NCBI RefSeq assembly: GCF_900590885.1
Contig: NZ_UUON01000051.1
Span: 186,001 to 250,000, forward strand
Length of the DNA: 64,000 nt
Direction: 5' to 3'
Origin: Pseudomonas viridiflava
GTDB lineage: Bacteria > Pseudomonadota > Gammaproteobacteria > Pseudomonadales > Pseudomonadaceae
This document shows, piece after piece, positions 54,520 through 61,639 of the stretch. The notes under the pieces were generated by a model, which was given only the letters and a program-made list of their open reading frames with translations, made no database searches and was not told where the DNA came from. A program made the position numbers and the translations under genes. How positions within the stretch are numbered: position 1 is the stretch's first letter; each line of letters begins with the position of its first letter.

Positions 54520-54620
54520 GAACTACTGGGAAGTTAGTTTCTCATCTGCCATGGAATGCTCAATCCTGAGGGGGCTTATTTTTTTGTCGCTGACCCCACC
54601 CATATTGCCCTCACGTTCTG

Positions 54621-56078
54621 CTACAGAGGGCCACCACCCTGAGTTGCTTTCGGCAACCGCTGATCAATCAGTTGGTACAACGCACTGCTCGCAGGCCAGT
54701 TACGCATAAACCGCGCGCGGTCCTTGGCGTAGGCCGGGGCGAAGCTGGCGAGGGTGCGGTGTTGACACATGGCGTCCAGGTCGATCAGGGCCCAGCGGTC
54801 TCCGTGCCAGAACAGGTTATGGCCCTTGAAGTCGCCATGGCTGATACGTTCGCGGATCAGCTCGGCGAACAGGTGGTCCAGCGCCTGCAGCTCGTTTTCC
54901 GGCGCATCGCCGTGTTCCACATAGGGCGCGAAGCGCTCGATGATGTCCGGCCCCGGCAGGTATTCAGTGACCAGGTACGCGCGGCTGCGCAGCCACAAAA
55001 AGCGTTTTTCCAGCACGGCCAGCGGCTTGGGCGTGGCGATGCCGAGGAACGCCAGGCGGTTGCCTTCGCGCCACGAATGCCAGGCGCGGCTCGGGCGCCA
55101 GAAGCGTTTGAGCCAATGGGCAAAACCCTTGATGTTGTAGCGCTTGATCACCAGCGGTCGGCCGGCCACGTCGACCTTGGCCACACTCGCTGCGCCACCG
55201 GTCTTGTACAGGTGGCCCTGATCCAGCAGCGCATCCGCCTGCGCGAGCACCGGCAGCATCGCGGGCTCTTCCTCGCGGCGGATCGCGCGCAAGGCGAAGG
55301 CGCTGCGCTGCACGCTGAACAGCGTGCATTCGCGGCCGACCTTGTTCAGAAAGTCTTTCAGGCGCCAGGCACTGACCTTGCGCACCTGTGCTTCCAGGGC
55401 TTGCAGGGGCAAGGCGTGTTCGCCATTGCTCAGCAGGTAGTACACCAGCAATTCTTCGGTGAACGGTTCGAGGTTTTTCGGCAACTGGGCAAAAAACACT
55501 CCGAGGTTCTCCAGCACGCGGTTGCGCGACAGCGGCTTGCCGGCTTCTTCCACGCGGATCCCGGCACCGTCGATCAAGTACAGCTTGCCGTTCTGGCGCA
55601 GCAGGTTGTCCAGGTGCAGGTCTTCCTGCCACAGGCCCTTGGCATGCATCTGCGCAATCGCGCCGAGCGCCTCGGCGAGCACGGCGGTTTGTTCGTCGGC
55701 CAACGGCGGCAACGCTTCGACGGCGTGCCAGGCATCGGCCAGGCTTTCGGCGCCTTCGATAAATTCAAACAGCAGCCAGCCGCCCTCGCCGTCCTGCAGG
55801 CCGTCGGCGAGCAGCAGCGGCGTGGTCAGGCCTTGCTCGGCGAGCAGGCGCACGCCACTGCGTTCACGCTGAAAATGCCGCGCCGCCTTGCTGCCCACCA
55901 GTAACTTGGCCAGCACCGGGCGCCCACGCCAAACCGCCGCGCCCACATAACGCTCGCCAGGCAACACCCGCAACAGGCTCAGCAGTTGCAACTGGCCGGG
56001 GCCGGCGGCGTCTGCGAGGTCGAGGGTCAGCGGCAGGCTCGGGGTGCGGCCGGCGTGTTTCAGCTCGCTCAAGCGCAT
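54621..56078 (-). CDS. Two-module LPS kinase-like protein
   Basis: A 485-residue cytoplasmic protein with two kinase-like modules in tandem. The first (about 40-250) has LAKLLVGSKAARHFQRERSG, the catalytic loop WQEDLHLDNLL with Asp153 and the metal site LYLIDGAGI (Asp170). The second (about 280-485) has RPLVIKRYNIKGFAHW, the loop SHGDFKGHNLFW with Asp416 and WALIDLDAM. Both keep the catalytic Asp and the metal-binding Asp. The ATG at 56078 shares one base with the stop of the preceding gene. It is the last gene of the waaF-to-kinase operon. By order it matches PA5006. Substrate is probably a core heptose or lipid A-core, but this is inference. Confidence 0.85.
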   Translation of the reverse strand: MRLSELKHAGRTPSLPLTLDLADAAGPGQLQLLSLLRVLPGERYVGAAVWRGRPVLAKLLVGSKAARHFQRERSGVRLLAEQGLTTPLLLADGLQDGEGGWLLFEFIEGAESLADAWHAVEALPPLADEQTAVLAEALGAIAQMHAKGLWQEDLHLDNLLRQNGKLYLIDGAGIRVEEAGKPLSRNRVLENLGVFFAQLPKNLEPFTEELLVYYLLSNGEHALPLQALEAQVRKVSAWRLKDFLNKVGRECTLFSVQRSAFALRAIRREEEPAMLPVLAQADALLDQGHLYKTGGAASVAKVDVAGRPLVIKRYNIKGFAHWLKRFWRPSRAWHSWREGNRLAFLGIATPKPLAVLEKRFLWLRSRAYLVTEYLPGPDIIERFAPYVEHGDAPENELQALDHLFAELIRERISHGDFKGHNLFWHGDRWALIDLDAMCQHRTLASFAPAYAKDRARFMRNWPASSALYQLIDQRLPKATQGGGPL

Positions 56079-56830
56079 CAGCGGTTCTCCTTGTGGCTGC
56101 GGCGTTTGGTCAGGCGCTGCAGCCAGGTGCCGACGAGCGCGCTGTCCTCGGGCTGGTCGAGATAGGCCGCCAGCAGCTGGCGCACCTGCGCGTCGGACCA
56201 CGGCCGCGCACGGCGCAACAGCGGCTCCAGGTCCTTGACCCGATCGCGCCAACCGAACAGCAGCGGGCGGGTTTTCTCCAGGTCGATCAACTGCGCGGCA
56301 TAACCGTCGCCGGTGGCCTGCAGGAAAATATGCTTGGGGTAAAAGCAGCCATGCACCTGGCCGACGCTGTGCAGCCGGCGCGCCAGCTGACCACAGGCCA
56401 ACAGGATCGCGCGGTGCTGGGCGTCGCTCAGTTGCGACCACTGCTCCAGCAACGACTCCAGGTCATTCCAGCCGTCCAGGGCGCGGGTCAGTAGCATCGC
56501 GCGGTGTTCGCCGGCGACTTTGCGTTCGCCATAGAACGCCGCCTGCAACGCCGGGATACCGAGTGTGCGGTAGCGGCTGATATTGCGAAATTCGCGGGAG
56601 AAGCTTGGCTCGCCGAACGGCCGGTGCAAGCTGCGCGTGAGGTAGTCGCTCTGGCGCTTGAGGTAATAGCCGTGGCCGTCCAGCTCCAGGCGGAACACGC
56701 TGCTCCAGCCGCCACGGCTGGTGTTCGGTTCGTCCACGGCGTCCAATTGCTTGGCCCACAGCGCGTCGAAAGTGGCCAGGCCATGGCGCTCCAGCAGCGC
56801 ACGGTCTTCAGCCGCCAGGAAATCACTCAT
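56078..56830 (-). CDS. LPS kinase InaA-family protein lacking the catalytic Asp
   Basis: A 250-residue WaaP/InaA-like protein. The N-lobe has GWSSVFRLELDGHGYYLKRQ with a lysine at 58 in the ATP-anchoring place. The catalytic loop reads VHGCFYPKHIFL, where Cys162 replaces the Asp expected after HG/HR; the metal-site QLIDLEKTR is kept. It may therefore be a pseudokinase or use another base. It overlaps the preceding kinase gene by four bases and the following one by one base. By order it matches PA5007. Confidence 0.85.
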   Translation of the reverse strand: MSDFLAAEDRALLERHGLATFDALWAKQLDAVDEPNTSRGGWSSVFRLELDGHGYYLKRQSDYLTRSLHRPFGEPSFSREFRNISRYRTLGIPALQAAFYGERKVAGEHRAMLLTRALDGWNDLESLLEQWSQLSDAQHRAILLACGQLARRLHSVGQVHGCFYPKHIFLQATGDGYAAQLIDLEKTRPLLFGWRDRVKDLEPLLRRARPWSDAQVRQLLAAYLDQPEDSALVGTWLQRLTKRRSHKENR

Positions 56831-57561
56831 TCGCGTCCCTCGAAAAACTTCACCACGTGGCGAATACGCCGCTTGTCCGAGTCACTCAAGTGCCGGCATT
56901 GGCGGTACTGCATGTAGAAGCGCAGGCGCTGGGTGGCTGACAGGTGATACTTGGCCACCTTGTCCAGGCACGCCAGGTCTTTGGTGATGCGGTACTTGAG
57001 CCAGAAACCGCGCCAGAAATCGCCGTTGGGGCAGTCGATCAGGTACAGGGTCGACTGGTCGTCGATCAGCAGGTTGCGCCACTTCAAATCGTTATGGGTG
57101 AAGCGGTGGTCGTGCATGGTCCGCGTGTATTCGGCGAGCTGGCGGCTCACCGCACTGACCCACTTGGGGTCGCGCAGGCGCGCGTCGTTGCGGTCGGCGA
57201 GCACCGAGAGGTCTTCGGTGTTCGGCAGCTCGCGGGTAATCATCGCGCCACGGTCGTAGGCCAGGCCATTGCGCTCCAGGCCCCAGGCGACCACGTCGGC
57301 CGTAGGAATGCCCCACTTGGCGAAGCGCTTGAGGTTCTGCCACTCGGACTTGACCCGTGGTTTGCCCAGGTAGCGCCGCAGCCCTTTGCCCGCGCCGGTG
57401 TAGCGCTTGACGTAGTAATTGACCCCGCCGCGCTCCACACGGATCACTTCCGACAGTGGGTCACGGGTCAGGCGTTGCCCTTGCAGGTCAAACACCGCCT
57501 CGAGGCTGCCAAAATCATCCGCCAGATTCGCGTAAGCAGGTTCCAGGTTCCAACCCGCCAT
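56827..57561 (-). CDS. LPS core kinase, InaA/WaaP family
   Basis: A 244-residue kinase-like protein. GVNYYVKRYTGAGKGLRRYL holds the candidate ATP lysine (Lys52), the catalytic loop is FTHNDLKWRNLLI with Asp158 intact, and the metal site is LYLIDCPNGDF. It appears to be an active kinase. The start shares one base with the waaP stop and the stop overlaps the next gene by four bases, so the whole set is translated as one chain. By order it matches PA5008; P. aeruginosa inner core carries several phosphates on HepI and HepII, which fits multiple kinases. Confidence 0.87.
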   Translation of the reverse strand: MAGWNLEPAYANLADDFGSLEAVFDLQGQRLTRDPLSEVIRVERGGVNYYVKRYTGAGKGLRRYLGKPRVKSEWQNLKRFAKWGIPTADVVAWGLERNGLAYDRGAMITRELPNTEDLSVLADRNDARLRDPKWVSAVSRQLAEYTRTMHDHRFTHNDLKWRNLLIDDQSTLYLIDCPNGDFWRGFWLKYRITKDLACLDKVAKYHLSATQRLRFYMQYRQCRHLSDSDKRRIRHVVKFFEGRE

Positions 57562-58367
57562 CAGATCGCATCCCCGTAACGTTGCTTGCGTGCATAGAGT
57601 TTGTCGGCCTTGCGCTGCATCAGGCTCAGGGACGCCGATTGCTCCGCCAGGATCTGGCGCAGCGGCTGGCGGAAATAGCCCTTGAGGAAACGCAGCTTGT
57701 CGCGGCGGGTCAGGCCGATGTCCAGCGCCGAGTAGTACAGCGCCGACAAGTCTTTATCGCGCCAGCGCAGCGGCAAATGCGCGCGCAGCTGGGCGCGGTG
57801 CAGGTCGATCACTGAGAGCTTGATGTTATTCGCGTCGACAGGCCTGGAGGTGTCGAGCAGGAAGTGGCACAGGTAGCAGTCGCGGTGGTTGACGCCGCCA
57901 CGGTGCATGTCGCCGACCATGCGCGCCAGCTCCGCCGTAAGCGCGTGGCGCAACGCCGGTGCAGGCGGTTCGGCGACCCAGTTGATCGTCACGTCTTCGA
58001 GGCTGAGGGTCGGCGCCAGCTCTTCGGTGATGATGAACGAGTGCTGGTCCGCCGGGTTGCTGCCCTTTTCGCCGAAGGCCACGCCGGTCATGGTCGGCAC
58101 GCCGAGCTCCTGCAGGCGGTGAATGGCATCCCATTCCAGGCCGGCACCGAGCACCGGCAACTTGGCGGTGATCAGGTTCTTGAAGATTTCCGCCCAGCCA
58201 ATGCCACGGTGGATTTTCACGAAATACGGGCGACCCGCGACCTCGGTGCGCAATGTGCGACGCGCCGCCAGCTCACGGAATACCTGGCCTTGCAGTTTCT
58301 CGACTTCGGCGAAGGCATCGAGCCCGGCCCATAGCGTCTTGAACGGTTCGGCAAGAATCAACTTCAT
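57561..58367 (-). CDS. waaP: Lipopolysaccharide core heptose(I) kinase
   Basis: Phosphorylates HepI of the inner core, which in P. aeruginosa is essential for outer-membrane integrity. The 268-residue length is standard. The N-lobe has RPYFVKIHRGIGWAEIFKNL with the ATP lysine near residue 51; the catalytic loop NHRDCYLCHFLL has Asp163, the residue shown to be catalytic in P. aeruginosa WaaP; and IKLSVIDLHRAQLR is the metal site. It overlaps the waaG gene by four bases. Confidence 0.95.
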   Translation of the reverse strand: MKLILAEPFKTLWAGLDAFAEVEKLQGQVFRELAARRTLRTEVAGRPYFVKIHRGIGWAEIFKNLITAKLPVLGAGLEWDAIHRLQELGVPTMTGVAFGEKGSNPADQHSFIITEELAPTLSLEDVTINWVAEPPAPALRHALTAELARMVGDMHRGGVNHRDCYLCHFLLDTSRPVDANNIKLSVIDLHRAQLRAHLPLRWRDKDLSALYYSALDIGLTRRDKLRFLKGYFRQPLRQILAEQSASLSLMQRKADKLYARKQRYGDAI

Positions 58368-59488
58368 GGTTTTGGCTCCGCCAGAATCACATCCGCAGCG
58401 TGCTGCGGCATGCTGTAGAGGTCGGCCGTCTCGGCGAAGGCCAACCCATTGCGGCCCCAGGCCGCGCGCTGTGCAGAATCGGTCAACATGCGGGTCAGGT
58501 ACTGGTTCAACTGCGCCTGTTCAAACGGCTCATCGAGCACCAGGCCGCTGTCGGCTTCGGCGATGTAATGGGCATAACCACACACCGCCGAGACAAGTAC
58601 CGGCAGCCCGGCCACCAGGGCTTCGAGCAGCACGGTGCCGGTGTTTTCGTTGTACGCCGGGTGAATCAACAGGTCGGCGCCCAGCAGGAAACGCGGGATA
58701 TCGCTGCGGCCCTTGAGGAACTGCACGTTATCGCCCAACCCCAGGGTCGCGCTTTGCAGTTGGAATACTTTGGGGTCGTCCTGGCCGATTACAAACAGGC
58801 GCGTGCGTTTCTTCAGCTCGGACGGCAACGCGGCCACCGCTTTGAGGCTGCGGTCGACGCCCTTGGTCTTGAAGCCGGAACCGATCTGCACCAGCAGCAG
58901 GTCGTCGTCGCCGAGGTTGAATTCCTGGCGAAAACCTTCGCGGATTTGCGCCGCATTCGGCGGCGCGCGACGGTCCTGGGCGATGCCCGGCGGCAGCAGA
59001 TGGAAGCGCTCCAGCGGGGTGTCGTAGTGCTTGATGAACAGCGGCTGCTGCACTTCGGAAATCATCAACACTTCGGTCTTGGCGTCCTTGGCGAATACCG
59101 CGCGCTCGTACTCAGCAAAGTGCTTGTAGCGGCCAAAGTAGCGGTAAAGCGAGTGGCGCAGGTTTTGCGCCTTGTCTTCAAAGCAGCCGTCGGCGGCGTA
59201 GTACACGTCCAAGCCGGGCATTTTGTTGAAGCCGATCAGGCGGTCCACCGGGCGCTTGGCCAGGTCGGCTTCCATCCATTCCAGCAGCTTCTCGTTGCGC
59301 CGATGGTTGAAGAACGCCTTGACCGGCGCCACCAGCACTTCAAAGCCGGGCGGGATGTCGCCTTCCCAGATCAGCGTGTAGACGCGAATCGTATGGCCGC
59401 GCTGCTGGCACTCCAGGGCGATGCGCATGAAGTCGCGCTGCAGACCACCGAACGGGAAGTATTTGTACAAAACAAAAGCCAGTTGCAT
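58364..59488 (-). CDS. waaG: LPS core glycosyltransferase WaaG
   Basis: A 374-residue GT4 enzyme that adds the first hexose of the outer core (in P. aeruginosa, a GalN residue on HepII). The N-terminus QLAFVLYKYFPFGGLQRDFM is the WaaG signature. The C-terminal donor site is VQIGSGFKTKGVDRSLKAV, then HPAYNENTGTVLLEALVAGL with the two spaced glutamates. It starts in the stop codon of waaC (one-base overlap). The PAO1 counterpart is PA5010. Confidence 0.96.
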   Translation of the reverse strand: MQLAFVLYKYFPFGGLQRDFMRIALECQQRGHTIRVYTLIWEGDIPPGFEVLVAPVKAFFNHRRNEKLLEWMEADLAKRPVDRLIGFNKMPGLDVYYAADGCFEDKAQNLRHSLYRYFGRYKHFAEYERAVFAKDAKTEVLMISEVQQPLFIKHYDTPLERFHLLPPGIAQDRRAPPNAAQIREGFRQEFNLGDDDLLLVQIGSGFKTKGVDRSLKAVAALPSELKKRTRLFVIGQDDPKVFQLQSATLGLGDNVQFLKGRSDIPRFLLGADLLIHPAYNENTGTVLLEALVAGLPVLVSAVCGYAHYIAEADSGLVLDEPFEQAQLNQYLTRMLTDSAQRAAWGRNGLAFAETADLYSMPQHAADVILAEPKP

Positions 59489-60549
59489 CAGTGCAGCTCC
59501 TCAGCCAATAACAACGTGCTCAGTCGGCTTGCCACACGCTCAGGGTTCAAGCGCGTGAAGCACAGGGGCGACTCGCGCTTGATGTCGAACCGACGCAGGT
59601 CGTCGGCCGTCGGTTGATAGGTACATTGTTTTTGCAGGCACGGCGCGCAGGGGAAGTCGCTGGCCAGGTGAATCTGGCCCTTGCCGTAGGCGCCGGTCAG
59701 GCCGGGGTTGGTGGGGCCGAACAGGGAAATGGTCGGCACATCCAGCGCGGCGGCGAGGTGGCCGAGGCCGGTGTCCACCGCCACACAGGCACGGGCGCCG
59801 GCCAGCACGCGGGCCACGCCGGCCAGGTTCAGCTTGGGCAATACTTCGGCGTTTTTCAGGCCTTGGGCCAGGCGCTCGGCGCGGGCTTTTTCGGCCGGGT
59901 TGCCCCACGGCAGTTTCACGTCCACACCCAGGCGGCCCATGCGCTCGGCCAGCTCGCGCCAGTAGGCTTCGGGCCAATGCTTGGTGTCCCAGGTGGTGCC
60001 ATGCAGCAGCAGTACAAAAGGTTTTTCCGGCGGCAGGCCGAGCAGTTTTTCCGTGCTCAGGCCGTAGTCACCCAGGCCTTTGGGCAGGTCGTAGCCCAGC
60101 GCCACGGCAAACAGTTGGCGCAGGCGCTCCACGGCGTGCTGCCCACGCGCCACGGCCAGGCGTCGCGAGTAGAAGCGTGCGGCGAGCGGTTCACGGGCGG
60201 AGTGCTTGTCAAAACCGGCAACGGGAGCGCGCACGTAACGGGTCAGCCAGGCGCTTTTCAGCAGGCCTTGGGCGTCGATCACCAGGTCGTACTTGGTCGA
60301 CTGGACGCTCTGCTTGAAGCGTCGCCACTCGCCGCTCTTGATGGTCTGCCAGAGGTTCTTCCGCCAGCGGCGGATCGCCACCGGGATCACCTTGCCCACC
60401 GCCGGGTGCCAGGTGGGGATTTCGGCAAAGCCTTCTTCCACCACCCAGTCGAACTGAATACCGGGGATCGCCCGCGCCGCGTCGGTGAGTGCCGGCAACG
60501 CATGGATCACGTCGCCCAGGGATGAGGTCTTGATTACCAGTACCCGCAA
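59488..60549 (-). CDS. waaC: Lipopolysaccharide heptosyltransferase I WaaC
   Basis: Adds the first heptose to Kdo using ADP-heptose. The 353-residue GT9 protein starts RVLVIKTSSLGDVIHALPAL with the catalytic Asp13 in SLGDV; the ADP-heptose pocket includes LLHGTTWDTKHWPEAYW and AVDTGLGHLAAALDVPTISL, and GPTNPGLTGAYG. The start is TTG at 60549, one base after the waaF stop, with GAGG about ten bases upstream. The PAO1 counterpart is PA5011. Confidence 0.96.
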   Translation of the reverse strand: MRVLVIKTSSLGDVIHALPALTDAARAIPGIQFDWVVEEGFAEIPTWHPAVGKVIPVAIRRWRKNLWQTIKSGEWRRFKQSVQSTKYDLVIDAQGLLKSAWLTRYVRAPVAGFDKHSAREPLAARFYSRRLAVARGQHAVERLRQLFAVALGYDLPKGLGDYGLSTEKLLGLPPEKPFVLLLHGTTWDTKHWPEAYWRELAERMGRLGVDVKLPWGNPAEKARAERLAQGLKNAEVLPKLNLAGVARVLAGARACVAVDTGLGHLAAALDVPTISLFGPTNPGLTGAYGKGQIHLASDFPCAPCLQKQCTYQPTADDLRRFDIKRESPLCFTRLNPERVASRLSTLLLAEELH

Positions 60550-60550
60550 C

Positions 60551-61585
60551 TCAGTGAACCTCGACCGCAGTGCCTTGCAAGCGCTGCAAGGCCTCGTTCA
60601 CCGGCTGCGGCAACAACTGGCGCATGCAGTTGTAGTGGCCGAAACGGCAGGTGCGATCAAAGCACGGGCTGCAATCGAGGCCCAGGCGCACCACTTCGAC
60701 CTTGTCGGCCAGCGGCGGGGTAAAGCCCGGCGATGTGGAGCCGTACACCGCCACCAGCGGGCGGTTCAGCGCGGCGGCCACGTGCATCAGGCCGGAGTCG
60801 TTGGACACCACCGAGTCAGCGCAGGACAGCAAGTCGATGGCCTCGGCCAGCGAGGTGTCGCCACTGAGGTTCACCGCCTCTTCGCGCAGGCCGGGGATCA
60901 GGCGCTGGCGAATGTCTTCACCCACCGGATGATCCTTTTTCGAGCCGAACAACCACACCTGCCAGCCTTCGCGGATTTTTGCCTCGGCGACCTTGGCGTA
61001 ATGCTCCGACGGCCAGCGCTTGGACTCGCCAAACTCGGCCCCCGGGCACAGCGCCAACACCGGGCGATCCAGCTGCAGGCCAAACTTGGCCAGCGCGGCG
61101 TCGCGGCTCACCGGGTCAATCTGCAGGCTCGGGCGCGGGTACGGCTTGGGCAGCTCGGCGCCGGGCGCGTAGGCCAGGGCCATGAAGCGTTCGATCATCA
61201 GCGGGTAGCGGGCTTTGTCCAGCGTGCGCACGTCGTTGAGCAGCACGTAGCGGAATTCGCCGCGCCAGCCGGTGCGCTTGGGGATGCCGGCAAAATACGG
61301 CACCAACGCCGACTTCAGCGAATTGGGCAGCAGGATCGCCTGGTCGTACTGGCCGGCCAGGGATTTGCCGATACGCCGGCGGGTCGCCAGTTCCAGCGCG
61401 CCATGGCCGAGCGGAAAGCTCAAGGCCGCGCGCACTTCGGGCATGCGCTCAAGAATCGGCCGGCTCCACTCGGGGGCGAGCACGTCGATCTGGCAGTCTG
61501 GATAGCGCTGGCGCAGGCACTGGAACAGTGTCTGTGCCATCACCATGTCACCGACCCAACTGGGCCCAACGATCAGAATATTCAT
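60551..61585 (-). CDS. waaF: Lipopolysaccharide heptosyltransferase II WaaF
   Basis: Adds the second inner-core heptose. The 344-residue GT9 protein starts NILIVGPSWVGDMVMAQTLF with Asp in the WVGD motif; SVVSNDSGLMHVAAALNRPL and YGSTSPGFTPPLADK are the donor-site segments. The C-terminal cysteines in SPCFDRTCRFGHYNCM are typical of WaaF. It is the first gene of the inner-core operon; its start is 54 bases from the glnE stop, with a terminator-like palindrome between. Confidence 0.97.
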   Translation of the reverse strand: MNILIVGPSWVGDMVMAQTLFQCLRQRYPDCQIDVLAPEWSRPILERMPEVRAALSFPLGHGALELATRRRIGKSLAGQYDQAILLPNSLKSALVPYFAGIPKRTGWRGEFRYVLLNDVRTLDKARYPLMIERFMALAYAPGAELPKPYPRPSLQIDPVSRDAALAKFGLQLDRPVLALCPGAEFGESKRWPSEHYAKVAEAKIREGWQVWLFGSKKDHPVGEDIRQRLIPGLREEAVNLSGDTSLAEAIDLLSCADSVVSNDSGLMHVAAALNRPLVAVYGSTSPGFTPPLADKVEVVRLGLDCSPCFDRTCRFGHYNCMRQLLPQPVNEALQRLQGTAVEVH

Positions 61586-61603
61586 GTAGTTTCCACAAAC
61601 GAT

Positions 61604-61627
61604 GCGGGGAGGCTTATGCCTCCCCGC
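61604..61627 (-). terminator. GC-rich palindrome at the glnE-waaF junction
   Basis: GCGGGGAGGC and GCCTCCCCGC form a perfect 10-bp stem with a TTAT loop, right after the glnE stop. On the minus strand it is followed by ATCGTTTG, a weak T-run, so it looks like a leaky terminator ending glnE transcription upstream of waaF. Confidence 0.65.
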
Positions 61628-61639
61628 CCTAATAGTGTT

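Noticed and set aside
54540..54620. Terminator on either strand after the two-module kinase gene
   Set aside because: There is a run of seven T/A near 54579-54586, but no GC stem of useful length directly before it.
61586..61639. Absence of ilvE between glnE and waaF
   Set aside because: PAO1 has ilvE (PA5013) here as I remember, but the spacing in other pseudomonads such as P. putida also appears to lack it, so this is probably normal variation.
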